Part shown: in pieces, positions 15,001 to 30,000 of the stretch
How positions within the stretch are numbered: position 1 is the first letter of the stretch
Layout: each line of letters begins with the position of its first letter
NCBI GenBank assembly: GCA_013365365.1
Contig: JABVXU010000102.1
Span: 62,001 to 126,000, forward strand
Direction: 5' to 3'
DNA length: 64,000 nt
Origin: Cruorifilaria tuberocauda
Taxonomy: Eukaryota > Nematoda > Chromadorea > Rhabditida > Onchocercidae
Notes under the pieces: model-generated
Databases searched by the model: none
What the model was told of the DNA's origin: nothing
Seen by the model: only the letters and a program-made list of their open reading frames with translations
Position numbers and translations under genes: made by a program

Positions 15001-18000
15001 CGCTCTTATTTTAAAGCTATTTTTTAGTTGAAAAATAATTATATATTGCTTTTCCATTTTCTTTCCACTTTTGTTCTGGAAACATCGTTGTATCGGTTTA
15101 TATATCAATTCGTTCAAATGATTTGACAGTAAGCGATCAACAACATCTCGAAATTCTTTCAAATAAATAACTGGTCTGATAATGACGAATAAATAGTTGT
15201 AGTGTTCAACGTGGAGGGTAATGCGATCGAGGAATTCCCTGTTGAAGTTGGTGAATGGACCGAAATGCAAGGAATGAATTTATCAAATAATAAATTAACA
15301 ACATTTCCTGCTGGCATTTTCAACATGAAACAACTTACATACCTCGACCTTAGCGGCAACAACATTACCGGTAACTTGTCCTACATTTTTATTCATTGCA
15401 GTAAAACATGGCTTCACATTTTATATCAAGTTAAAAAGGAACTTATGAAAAAAACGATATTCCCAGGGTATCTGCCTAGAAAGACATTATCAGGGAAACA
15501 GTATAGTTCAGTTATGTCTTTTCCAAGGTAGCGCTAACAAGGAAGAAATACTTTTTTAGAAATAGACATTGACCGCCTGTATACGTCACTGCCTAATTTA
15601 ACACAGTTGATGTTACTTGGCAATCCTGTGGCAGAAACGATGAAAGCTGAACTGGAAAATCATGAGAAAAAACCGAAAACTTTGAAATTGTTACTTGTTT
15701 AGTATAAAGTAAAACCTGATCTCTCTCTTTCTTTGAATAGTGCTATATTTACCGAAGTGGTGCAATATTTATTTCTACTGATCTAAATTTTCGATCAAAT
15801 TGTTTAAAATGTTCAAATTATGAATTTTTATCTCTGTATAATAACTGTCAACGACTTTAAATCAAATATTTCAAATTTCAATTTTAAATTAATTAAATTT
15901 GCGTTGACGATCCGTTTCATCTAAAGCAATTCTTCCTCCCCAACTTTTAATATGGAAGGGTTCATGTTAAATTCTCTTGAATCATTTAAACTATATATAT
16001 GCATGATTCACAGAATTAAAAAAAGTATGCTATGTTTACATACATACATATATATGTATAACCACAGTATATTTCAAAAATCTTATGTTTATTTTTCGTC
16101 TCTCCTCATCTCCAAAATGTTTTCTTTTGATTTAGTTAACTGTAATTTGGCGCATAAGATAACAGGTCTCTGGCCTGCTGCGATCATGTTTATTCGTGTA
16201 AATAATTTATTGCTATAAGCAATAAACTGTCAGATTAAAATACAATTTGAAAAAATTCATGTTTGCATTTAATATTGATTAAAATGAACTGTAAAAGAGC
16301 ACCAATATCCAGATGTTACAGCTGTATCACTTTCGTTGGTACTACCATTTATCCATCATTCCGAACAAATTCGATATTTCCAGCACCTCCAAGTTCTCTT
16401 CGAGGTTGAGCTATTTTCTTTAATGGCTTGATCAGTCTTTAATTATAATAAGAGTATTTTTTATGTTTAGAAGAAAACAGTGGTTGAAATGCATTGTAGG
16501 TCAAAGCATCTCATGCATTCTTCATTTATTCCTATTGGAAGGGGTGATGTTCCTGTTTACCTTAACTGGATCAGGTAGATTTGATTTGTCCCATTTTAAC
16601 ATATCATTCATTCTCTACGCTTTATCACAGTGCTCCATTTATTCCTGAAATATGAACTGAAAAGAAATGTTCTCAAATCAAACATAACATTCAATAACAC
16701 AGGACAACCTACTACTTAATATCTTCACTTAGTTCCGCACACAATCAAATGCTCTGATATGTTACAATTCACATCTTCATTCCACATGAAAGTGTCATTA
16801 TTCCACAAACAAAGGCTGTATCAGAAATTAAGCCATTCAGAATGCATAATTTAGAAAATTATTTCATGTTATACAAAGATAATGTAAATGTTTAATATTC
16901 GTATATCAATATTAGCTTTAGTAACTATTTAATACATGCAACAGTGATTACTGCTAATTCAGTAAATTTCATAAATGTATGAGTTTAATGATTGAATTAT
17001 AGAAACTGCTTTTCAATTCTATAAATTTAATCGGACCATCAAGCATTGTTATCGTGAAAATTTGGAGTTTCTCTTCTAGCATTGCTAATTTCAGATTTGA
17101 TTCCTTACTCATTTCTTCATTTCTTTGGACTAATTTTATTAGATGTCCAAATTTCCTTTTGTTTATTTGTTATTTCGATACCAGATTCGATAACTGATTT
17201 CCATTCTATGTTGTTTCAAATTCATTGTAGAACGATTTTTTCTTGCAATCGGTTTGATAAACTTTTCGATTAAAACCTGTCTTATTAATTCATAGTTTTC
17301 GGAGCGATGTCATAGCTTCTAACAGACCGTAGGGCCTCTTCTCATAATCGTGATATCATCTGAATAGTTTTTGGATATTTGGAATTTCCTGGAGATATAA
17401 AGTTGTGTTGGAACCGTTCTAGAATTTGTGGTAAGTTTATCATTGAGTGATAAGTGAATGAGGGCATCTCTTTGGTGTCTGTTGAGCTTATCTCTCGAAT
17501 TGTTGATTCGAACTCATCGTAATATGGTGCATTTTGTTGTTGTAGAGATCCATCAACTTTTAACTGATTGACCCGAGCACGTCAAAGTATACTTCAACGC
17601 GTTTAATTTCATTCTTAACGACAATTCGTTTTTTACTTTCATGCTGTTGCCATTGTTTCTGTTGCGTTCCAATTTGGTGACGTGAAATCGAACTCCTTAA
17701 TATTCTCTAGGGATTTTATAATTCTTTCGATTTTTCATTGTGCTGATCTGGTTAATGAGATGTAAGAACATTAAGTTTCTTGCTTCATGAGTTAATAATT
17801 ATAGAGTGTTATTGTGCAAATTCCGACTACAATACCAGCTACTGAAGTAGAAACAAGTAATATCAATAGCGACGTCGTCCCAATGTGTGAGCAAAATCCA
17901 AAAATTGATGTAAGAGCAAAAAAAGGATATGGGAAATAGGAAGAGCAAAGGAGTTAATCATGTGAACAAAGTGAGAGGTACAAAAAGTGGAAATTCTTCA

Positions 18001-21000
18001 CAAAGAAAACATTGTTTGATTAACTTTTCTTTACAGTAAAAATAGATCAAGAACAGGTAACGGTGAGAATTACAGCCATAGATGACACTTAATAATACTG
18101 AAATATTATGGAAAATTTTCAAACAATTGTCATATGACATCGGATTAATCGATCAAAGGACAACATTTTGATGATTTTAAAAACGCTAAAAATTGAACTC
18201 CACAATCATTTTAGTAATCATCCAATTTGAAAAAAGAAAAGTAAATGATAATAATTGATTTTCAATAATTCGGACGCAAAAATCGGAGATCCAATACTTC
18301 GTGGTTTGATGCACGACAAGCATCACAATTTCCGTAAATGCAAGCTATGCATGCATTAGTATTGCACTAATATATAATAAATAGCACATGGACAACAAAA
18401 ATAAACGTTTAGAACAGTATCATTTGCAACTGTAGATGATATAGCCGAATGACATTATGAGAAAACTTTTTACAAACAGTGATGTGAGGAAGCGATTCGA
18501 TTATCAAACAAATTATAACAGACGCAACAGCAAATTTTATATTAATTCATTACTTTCTTTCTTTTACTTTACAGTATTGTTTATGAGTTGGAATATTTTC
18601 TGTACCCACACTTCGCCACAAAAACTATGTACATCAAATGAATAAATTGAGAGCATTCACCTTTTTCAAGTGATAATCTGTTTCCGTCTCTGTTGGTTTC
18701 TCTAAATTCCATAGCACTGCAATTTTATAATTTCTTCAGGTCATCATTTAAATGCAGAAGTTATGACTTGCTCCTTAATATGTTCGTATCAGTATAATTT
18801 GCATATAAGGACTTTTTATGTTAACTTTGTTACGAAATTCAACACTAAATAATCGATATGCAAAATGTAAAATAAACCTTAAATATGAGATGATTTCTGA
18901 AATGAGTTATATATTTAATCACCATCAGTTGTGTGCGGTGGCTTCATCAGCTCATTCAGAAGCCGATTTCTATTTATCGTCAGCTTAAATTATTTTCGAT
19001 ATGCGTCCCGGAGAACAAGATCGAACTTTAAAGGTTATCTAATTTCTTCCTTTTATCATTCATTTAATTCTTTATTAATCTTTAAAAAGATTTTAATTTA
19101 TAAATAAGGTTTGCGTTATAGCCTACTTTGTTTTTGTTGACATTACTGTCTTATTGTGCTGTGAAAATAGTAACGATACGACAATACTCATGGATAGATA
19201 AATTTTTTACAAATTTCAGCAAGTAAAGATGAGAAATAGTATCATTGTGAATCTCTTTCGGAATACCAATTCTCAATTGCATCCAGCTTCCACTAGTTCA
19301 ATAAGACATATTTCGCTAGATTATCGGGCAGTTGTAGGAATTAATTAAAAAAGCGAAATGTGTCGAAATCTTCATTCTTACATATCTTGCTTCAATAAAC
19401 TACACACGTGCACATTGATTGCCTAAATCTTACATCCTTAAAAAAACTGTGATTTCAAAAACCATGCAATTTCTGAAGAATTCAACAATGCAAATCAAAT
19501 TAGAGACATTTTCGAACATGATATGGGTTTGAAAGATATGAAATTTCCAATTTCTCTGCAATAATTAGCTTTTCACGCTGAAACAAAGATTACACCGTAT
19601 CGATTGATTATGTACAGAAGTTCTCGTGATTTCTACTTAAAAATGAACAAATCTTTAACTGTAAAATATACATTCCTAACAATGATCCTTTTTTCCTTCT
19701 TCAATATGGTTTGAATTTTTTCATCAAATTTTCGATACGGAAAGCTCTTTCGCAAAGTCTTAATATGATTGTGTCAATATCATTCAACAACTGTAAACCT
19801 TTAGATTCATCGTGTGCCATTATCGGTAATTTGCAATAACTCGACGGACAAGATAATAGAACGCAGCCAGAATCGTCTACTTCGTCCCATTTTTATTAAT
19901 GGTGTTGAAGTTGGCTTCGCGTATGCGATTCTTTGTTTAACTTTAAATTTGCATGATAGCTAATTGAACTCAGCGCATTCTTATTTTTATTCAAAACTAA
20001 TCAAGAATTTTGAAAATTCTTTAAAACTGAGTAATGAGCTACAGAAAAAAATAACAACCATGAAGTACTATTGAATTCCATTGGTCTGTCGTCATTATTT
20101 GCATAACTTCCACCTTAAACAAATGGCTTTGCCGATTTTTATTTCCTTCCAAACTAAGGAGAGCCAACAAAAATGGTTTATTTAGCCATGCTAAAGGCGC
20201 AAATGCGATGAAAAAATTAAGCGCACGTGGGATAACAATTTGCTTGTGGTATTTTATATCCCGTGGTCATCAAGCTCAAGCGCTTTTACCATTTTGTTTT
20301 AAAAGCTATCCGGACAAATCGAATTACTGGGATGAGCTTATGGCTCTTTATCGCATGAATCTGGTTGAATTCACTCCAGGTTACCGCTCATTCAAACTGT
20401 ACATATGTTAAATTCTTCAGTTTATTTCTACTGATGCAAATCTTTCTTATTTACTGAAGAAGACTACGGAAAAAACACGATGATGAATTTGTCCAATATG
20501 AAAAGGGATGAAATTGTTGGAACGATGATAACTTCAGGGTTTGGTAGTGACAAATATATAGAAGTAAATCGCATCATGGCAACGCGTACACGCGAATACG
20601 GTGGTTGTATGGTTGCGCGATCGCAAATGCACGCTATTGTTGAACAGGATCCAATGCTTGATCGGACAGTCGAACAGAAGTACCACGTTTACTACCTTCA
20701 AATATTCATCTGTGACGATTTTGCACTGCCACATCATCCTTTACTTTTTCTCTTTCTAAATATCCAAAACTTTCCAACATAAAAAATATCGAAGAAATAT
20801 AAATGAACTTTATATATATATGTATGCATATATAATCACCTGATCACATCAGTATCTTATGTTTCAAATTTCTCACACGGGTAAAAATTTAAGAATTTTC
20901 GAAATACATGACAAATTGTATTAGCGCAAAGGAAATGTATCCCATGGAATATTTTTTCATTTTATCTAATCTCGACCCATTAAAATTCTAATTTGAAATT

Positions 21001-24000
21001 TATTAATTTCTAGATTATGCTGATTGCATAACTAATTGCAGATTATTAATGCCGTCATTCAATGGAAACGATATTATCTTTCCTCTTGATGGGCCTCTTG
21101 GAAGAAACGGATGCACTCTTGCGGTAGTGTGGTTTTTTTAGTTATACTCATCATTTTTTAGTTATACTCGTCGAAAGACCTCGCTCAAATTTTCGGATAT
21201 CTTGTTATGACAAATTCAGGAAACGCTTGTATGCAGATTCGATGACCCAGAATGGTCACGCTGTGTTTCACAACAAATGAGTCTCCGTGATCAACGAATC
21301 TGGATGACCAATCTGGCTAATGTCATGCAAAACTGCAAGTGCTTCTGTCGATTCAAGTTATTTTTTGTTGAAATTCTGTAAACAATGTTGTTTTATTACA
21401 GCGCAGTGGATAATAGCTGCGGGAAGAGTATGCCGTCAGCATTCACTAAATTTTGTTACCATTCCACCAGGATATCCTCCGCTCGAAGAACCTTTCTTCA
21501 AACTTCATCCTCCTGAGACGAATCCTCCTGAAAATCGTGGATTTTCTAAACTTCGACGTCGAACACGAAGAAGTCGCTTTCCTGATGAGTACGTTGCACT
21601 TGAGTATAATTGTTATCACCTGCTTTTCCATATTTATGAAATAAGCATGGAATCAACTATTGATCACATAACTGTTCGAAATCTACACAAAGACATGAAA
21701 ACCGAGTAAACGATTTGCATATGTTTAAAAAATTAATATTATTTATTTTTAGCAATAGATATTACCAGCGACCTAGTTATAATACTAATTACGTGGATCA
21801 TTTTTCAAACCGCCGCAGAAGCTGGACGCCCAGCCACAGTTTTTTCTATACAAAGCAATATTTTACACCTTCATATCGACGAAATCCACGCAAATATGAT
21901 GAAGTACTTTATATTATTAAAAGCCATTGTTAATAATTTAGTGATTTTTTGATAGAAGGTGGCCAAATTTTAGAGTAGAAAAGCAATGTGAGATTTGCTA
22001 TACATTCCTTAGGTTAAGAATGTTTACTGCCATTAATTAAACACTTAAGTAATTGGTTTCTGCACAGAACTCTCTCAACTTCAGTCTCATCATCGTGGAA
22101 TAGACCATAATAAGATGGCTCATATTGTAGCAATAACATCGTTCGAGAACTTTTTAAGTCATGTCCTTTTTGACTTAAAAGAATTATCATAATCTATCCA
22201 TTATTCAGCTTGTTATACAGAATTTTTTTCTTTAAATTTCCTCTTCTCAAGTTTCAGATATATATTCATACATTTAAGTAGCAAAACAGTAATACAAACA
22301 CAATATTTTTAAAAAAGAATCGCAGAATAAATAGATGAAATAAATATTTAAACCATATTTCTTTTTTCTTATACTTTTTAATACTTTAATAATACTTTTT
22401 ACTTTTTTCACCTTTCAGTAATACTTTTTTCACTCTTAAATTCTTTATGATCATATTGGATCTTGAGCTTTTTTTTGCTTAGACAAACTCATTAAAAGTA
22501 CATTTTCTATACTTTAGCATGGGTTTCGAATACTCGGAATGCTGTCAAAAACTGTTTTAAACTGCAGATATTTTAATTAAAATTTGCAATTAATCCTTCA
22601 GATTTCCGCCGGTAGAACCTCTCATCAGAATTCTTCTAAACAAAAGAACGATTTTGAAGTACAGATAATATTTTCAGAAAAAAGTGACTTACATTGGTCA
22701 TCCAAATTCGATTTATCGTTTAAATGCTCCATCGCGTAATTCAGCTAACAATGATCCCCGAAACGCTGGACCTAACAATAGACCGAAATCGGATGCAGCC
22801 GACAAGCGTAATCGTATTACCAATGTTTTTGGATATAGCAAAGCAAGTTTTAAATTTCAAGACTGCAAAATGCCTCAATCGAATTAATTAAAAAACCTAT
22901 TTCCGTTATTTTCTATCCTTTTTTCCCTTGTTGAATCAGCACACATTTGATTCCTTAATCGAAAACTAGCTGTGTAGCAAAATGTTAAAACAATATGGAA
23001 GTAATATACAAGGCAAATATTCATTTCCGAAAGCTTTACAGGTTAGGCCAATCCGTGACCGAAACCCAAATTCAGTCAGTGCAAACAGTGGCCTGAAAAA
23101 ACTTTTCGATATACTGGAGGAAAGCGATCAAGAAGAGAAGCAGGAAATGCAATATGAGGAGGACATTATGAAGGATACCGATAAGGGACGAGAACGGGAA
23201 CAAAAAAAGGAGCATGACCAAAAGCAAAAGAAGGAACAGGATCAGGGGCAAGATGAGGAAAATGAGAAGGAAAAAGAGCAACTTCCAGTAGAAATAGATG
23301 CTTTTCCAGAAAAGACCAAAAATCATTCAGTGGATGGTACGAAAGAAGCCACTATTATTCTTAATGAAGCTAAGGGAGATGATCAGTTTCTATCGTGTGG
23401 AACCTCCCTCGTCAATAATGAAGTTATCATTTGCTCCATTTCCGATGTTGACTCCGTTGCTGTTGCAGCAGATAATCATGATAGTGAGAATGATCTAATT
23501 AACTTCTCGGACTCTGAACTGGAAATTAAAGATGATCAGCCTTCCCCCGCAGCGAAAATAATGATGTAAACTCTGCTCCATTTCCTTTATATTCATTCAT
23601 TTTATTTATACAATGCAATTATTGGTCTTCAATTTGACCAGAACTGTCTTAAATAAACATCTCATTTTTTTTTCTCTTGCAAAATTCCCGCTCGATAAAA
23701 TTGATTCATGAAAGGTGTACGAAAACGTCGATGACAGTAAACATTTTTATAAAAATCGATAATTTCAGCAACCATAAAGGAAAAAATACCGATAAAAAAA
23801 TGTTATCTGAGGGTTCGTTTTTCACCGTTTAGGATAATGATATTGCAAATTACTGATCTTAATTAAGAAACAAATATGTTTTATGGCCTATGTTTTAAAT
23901 ATCGTTAATATCATTCAAGTGGAAAAAATTAGTTGTAATTTAACTCTGAAAAGTAAACCGAGAATCGTTTTTTGGTCAATGTCAAATAACAAAGCGCTTC

Positions 24001-27000
24001 TTCAAGAAATTGGTAGTGATCCGTCTCCATCTACGACATATTATGTAAGTATAGAGGTGAATTAAGCAGATAGAATCCTGTTAGCAAAGAATTGAAAATT
24101 GATGACCCATAATACCTGATGATGTTTAAACTTTTATCGATAGCCTGCATTTCAGAAAGTTTTAATCAGTCTCTCTGCTAAATAGTTTGAAAATGGAACT
24201 CTGCAGGGTTAAACTTTTAACAGGGAACAAAAAACAGCCAAGATATGCTGCCGATATAGCTATATAATCCCGTAAATAGAGAAACACTTGAAATACTTAC
24301 TCTTTGATACACTTAATCGGTTCTCCACCTCCTTTCCTTTTCTTCAGTCCTATCTCCACATCATTTGCAATTAAAACCCCACAACGAATTGAATCTGGTT
24401 GCTTCAGTTTTTCCACGTGTCTCTTACGAAATAACTACAGCAAAGATTCAAACTTGTTTTCCCTCCACAAAAACAAAATCTTCTAAATATCATAAAGAAA
24501 ACCAGAATTGATGCAAAATGCCTAAAGAAAGTACAGAAATATAACAAAGGAATGATACACATTCCAAATGCTACAATCTTCTTATATCAAAAAGAATCAA
24601 AAAATTCAAGACCGCATTTTATCGAACCATGATAAAGTTTCAAACGAAATCAGATTGCAACTGCTTCACTTCTTTTTTGTAGTACTATGTATAAAATTAT
24701 AAAAAACAAAATTCGTATTACTACATAATGAAACGAGGGTACAAGTTGCACAATATCAAAATTATAATTGATGAACGTTCACTAACAGTTGTTTTGCAGA
24801 GTTAGCAACAGCGAATGCAGCGGCGCATGTATCATTTACGCTGAACATTGGTGCGTTACACTTGGCAGATAAAATAACTGTTGAATCAGACATTCTTTGC
24901 AAGCATGCTTCAACTGCAGGAGTACGTCGTTCTTCCGGAACGATTGTTAAAATACGATTTATTAATACACCAATCTGAAACAGTTTATAGTCAATGAAAC
25001 AGTCAAGGGCTGAAGTTAAAACAATGAAGTGACTTAGTATACCGATTTTGCAAATTACTTTTCAAACATAACAGTAGCAAGTGTGACAGAATAGAAACTT
25101 TACCCGTTCCTCAGTTTTTATAAATTCAGTGTAATTTACTGAAATTATGAAAATAAAGAACGAACTGCGTAAGCGTGATCGGGTGCACGAGCTTGCAATT
25201 GTCCATATTGTGCATCTGTTAATAGAAGCTTAATCGCATGTGTTAACTGTTCCGTCTCTGCTATTAAATTATCGGTAAACGCTAAAAATTCTGATAGTTG
25301 GGCACTTTTAATGATTATAGAGTACTCTCTGAAGTTTAGAATTAAATATCATTAAATGCTTGAACTCGTGTTGCATGATGCATCGTTTATTAATATGAAG
25401 TAAACAAGGAAAGTTCGACATAATGATGAAAAGCTATTTTTTCAATTCATACTCAGGTAAGTCAATAGCGTTTTTTGAATCATGAATTATTGAATTTTAA
25501 GTCCAACTATTCACTTTCTGTGGAATCAACGAAAAACATGAGCTACTGCAACACATTTCTGAACGTCTCATACTTCCGAGACCATAATACAAAAATAATT
25601 AGGATATTTCTCCACAGCACACAAGTTAAGAAGCTTCCTCAAACCCGAAAGAATTAAACTAATAAAAGCCTAAGATCTGATATTTAAAAATGAGCAATAA
25701 AGAAATAATTTACCGCCAGCACTACGATATGAACTACGTATCTTCTCATCATCAGTTCTTTCATCAGCGGTATTTAACATTTCAGTTCTCTCACGGCGTG
25801 AAATTTCAACACATGGATCTAGATTTTCAACTCCACTACTATAATCTGCCTGCTGCGTTGTACCTTCTCTCAGCGAAAATGAACGCTGCTGCGCTATTGT
25901 TCTGCTAGTAACGTTCAATGAAGGCGATAAGCCAGAGCCATGCCGACGACTAGTGTGACCGAAAACGTCAGAATTTTAAAATGCTACATTTAAACAAGGA
26001 AATACAGTTCAATATGCATAATAGATTGAATTAGAAAAAGATATGTTTACTAGATTTAATATAAATAAGAATAGTTTATGAGATACATTTTCCAGCAGCT
26101 GCTTTGCCAGAAGATAGATGATAGCTCGAAGGAATACCCTTACTGCTTAAAACACAAGTTGAAGTTATGGGAGAGAGAGCCGGAACTGGAGATGAACGTC
26201 GTTTAGCCAAAACCTAAAACAAACTCGATTTACAGAATTTTCGAAATTATGATAAATAAGATGACTAGCACTAGCAAAGTATAATTATATTTAAAACTCT
26301 CGAATTTAATTCAGGAACATTTTGCTGCGATTTAATTCATAAGTGATCCACCTGTGAGCAAGTGGCTTGCATTTTTTTGAGTTCATCGTGCACATCTGCA
26401 TTATCTGCGCTTAAATGATCAACACTAGACCGTAAATGTGTTAACATCCTGAAATTAGCACTGTAATACATAATACAAGCAATAACAATGGTCTCTAAGT
26501 TAATATGACCATAGATCAATATCAGTAAGAAATTGTACGTTCCTTTGAAATTTCCGTTCATTATCAACTTCTCTATAGGCATAGAACATAACTATATTAA
26601 CCTTAAAATCTGCGTATTCGCCTGCTGAACAGCAGTGAGCATGCCTTCGACGTTAGCTACTTTTTCTTTGAGCTCCAAAAAATCGTCTATCATGACAGGA
26701 CCTGTTTCTTGCAGCAGGTCACCACTATCATCACTCTTTCTCTCCGATGATTTTCTTAAATTTTCATTCTTATTACGAAAAATTCAAGTTCGAAATCAAT
26801 AATTCAAGTGGTTAAAAAAAGGCCAACAAATAACAAAAAAAATAACGAATTCTTTCATAGAACAAAAAGCGATGAAGAACCTAGTACTTCCTGATGTACG
26901 CCACTTTCCATTCCGTAAACTATCAGCAACCTCATCATAGTCTCTGTAACTTTCCTCGCTAACTGATACAATATATCTGTAATATGCAATATGGTGCCTT

Positions 27001-30000
27001 ACTAAGAACGTACCGCTAAATAGAAATAAGTTTAATTGAGGAAAAAATAAATCCTGAACATAAGAAGCATGCAAACATACTTAAACAACTGGAAAATACA
27101 CGAAAAATATACCCAGAGGTGCCCATAGAACTGACATTCAAACGGTCCATACTATCTGAAGTTTTTTTCAATAGATTTTCAGCGGAATCATCTGTATCAC
27201 TTTTTAGTGGTAAGCCATAATATCTAGAATCATGTATTTTTGAAAATTAGTGGCCCTCTTAGTTTAATTTAAGTGATAAATATGGTACAAAAAAATGTTC
27301 TTACTTTTTTTACATGTAAAGGAATGTTACACAAATGCATAGAACAAGAACGGCAAAAACATTCCTAACCTTCGTTTGGCTTCACTGAGAACATCTATAA
27401 TTAAAGTTGCAAATCCTCGCATATCACATTTTGCGAGTTTTTGGCGGAGTTGGTTACGTGTGGCTGATAATTCGGGATTGGGCTGCAATATAAAGTGTTA
27501 ATTCACCGCTAAGATCAACCTCAAAGGAATATATTGAACTTAGGTTAACTTTAATATGAAAAAAGATATATGATATGTGCCTACGATTACAATACCACAA
27601 TTTTTTAACAAATCTTCAGAAAACTGATAAAAAGAATACCGGTAAAAAAACGGCTACACAATGGTCGTTTTGTAAAGAGAAAGGTGGAATTCCCTGAGTG
27701 GTGGCATTCCAAGCTGCTACGGTTTCTCGGCGATCCACCTGTTAATTTAGATTTATTTGAAACTCGTTCGGAAAATAAGAACAAAAGAGGCATGAACGTA
27801 AAAACATACCTCGTCATAAACATCTTGCACAATACGTTCAAAATAATACGAAGGAAGAGAACGAAGCCGTCGCCTAGCTGATTTCATTTGCATGCTTTCA
27901 GTGTTCTGTCCAGTAAGCTCGGGAATCAAAAAATACTGCTGCCTAGAGTGATCTGGTCGTCGTCCGCATAAAAACATTGTCAAACGATTAGTAACTTCAA
28001 ACTGTAGTTCTTCCAGTCGCGCAGCAAGTTCGGTCTAAAGAAAAGTTTTACCAAGTAAGAAATGTAAAAGTTCAGATGCAATTCTTCCACTTTCATTGCA
28101 AAGTAAGGTGATATGCTACTAAAGCTAATAAATGAGACTCATAATAAATTAACGAAACTTATACTTCAAAAACTCATTAAGCCATACGCAGCAATTGAGT
28201 ACTACAGTTAAATGTGTAAAATTCTATTAAATAAAACTTGCATGATTTTCAAGTTTTGCAACTTGAGAAGGAGTCAAATCTATAGCATTCAGCTGAGCAG
28301 GATCAGCCCCATAGATCCAGAGTAACTCAACCTGAATATTGCAATAGGAATTAAATAGAACATATTTATTATAGATAAAAAAGTGAATGGTAAAAAAAAT
28401 GAATGATAAAAAAAATGTCTTAGATTCTAGTAAATTTAGTGCGAAAAACAAACTTGCAAGGCTTGATTTTCCTTTGCCGATATATGGAGCGGTGCGTTGT
28501 GCTTTTCCGGATCTACATAATTCGGATCGGCACCTAATGCCAATAATCTAAAACTTATGGCGAGTCCGTTCGAAGTGCATGAATTAAACAAGAAGCATCT
28601 CCTTTACATACAACAGTAGAAAATATGAATAAATTCTAATATTGAAAAGTCTCAGAATATAGATGAGATATATTTTCTTCCGCTTCTCATTCCATCTAAA
28701 ACTATTTTTCTATAAATACCTCATAGTTGTTTCCACATGAGAAGTCCTTACACAAGACCAAAGTTGGCGATTTAAATCATCTTGACTAATGCAATTATCA
28801 TCTTTTGATGGACGCAGAGCGAAAGCCATTTGCATATATTTTGCTTTGATAAAGTTTTCTTTAATAGGAAGGACAGGATCACTAGAAAGATTGTTTTATC
28901 AACGAAGAATATATGGAAATTATGATTTTATCGAGGTCGACTTCAGCTAATTTTCAGAAAATCATCTTAAATGGCAGAAAAATAGTGATGACGTCACTTT
29001 CATTTCCCCTATACTTATACAAATTCTACCCTTAAGGGTTGATTACTTATAATTCCAGTACTGATAGCCCACTTCCTTTGATAGATGTCATAATAAAATC
29101 ACTTCAAAGTCTTCCAGATTCTATTTCATTAAAACTTATATTTTACTATACGAAATATTCAAAAGATAGCGAAATTAATATTTCCAGAGATTTACTAAGG
29201 ACACATAATACAACTAAACGACAGCTAGTTCTATAGAAATTTCAGGGCCATGACTCACTGAGGCGTTGGTTTTCTTCGAATTTTATTGGCAGACTGAGGA
29301 TCGAGAAGCGAATGTTCCCAGATATTATTTGAACCATTAGAATACAAAACATACATCAACTCCAGCTGATTACTATTCCAAGCTCCTTTTTTGATCGAAC
29401 GAACATGACTGATATGACGACCTGTACACTTATATTGAAAACATGGAAACGTAACTGAATGCATCATCCACACTCCTTGGAAAAATCTTTATTATTAATT
29501 CATACAAAATGCCTAAGTTAATTCAAATATTCAACCAATCTCACGTTCACCTAATAATCAAAAATTTTTTCAGTATGCAGTTCAATTACACAAACTTCAA
29601 ATTAAAGTCAATTGAGTTTACAAGATAATTGAATGAGACTTTCAATAATGGCCATTTTACATTTGATTTGATTTATAACCACCGACATATACAACTGACA
29701 AAGCAACTAATGATGCATATCAGCTTACTGCCTTCAGTGAACCTTAATCATTTGAGACTTTGCAATGGACGCGAACGCAACTATAAACCAAGATCTTCGG
29801 AAGCGAAAAATTAACCAAGATTTCTGTGAACGTAGCAACATTCCGAACAAATTAGTACGCCTTTGTTCAGGGAAGCCCATTGAGGATCTTCAGCAGAGCA
29901 ATCCGCACACTGAAATGGGCGTCCAACTGCTGCAAATGTATTAATCATGAGATTTACATTGAATATACAATAGATATAAATAAAAACCAAACAGGTTTTA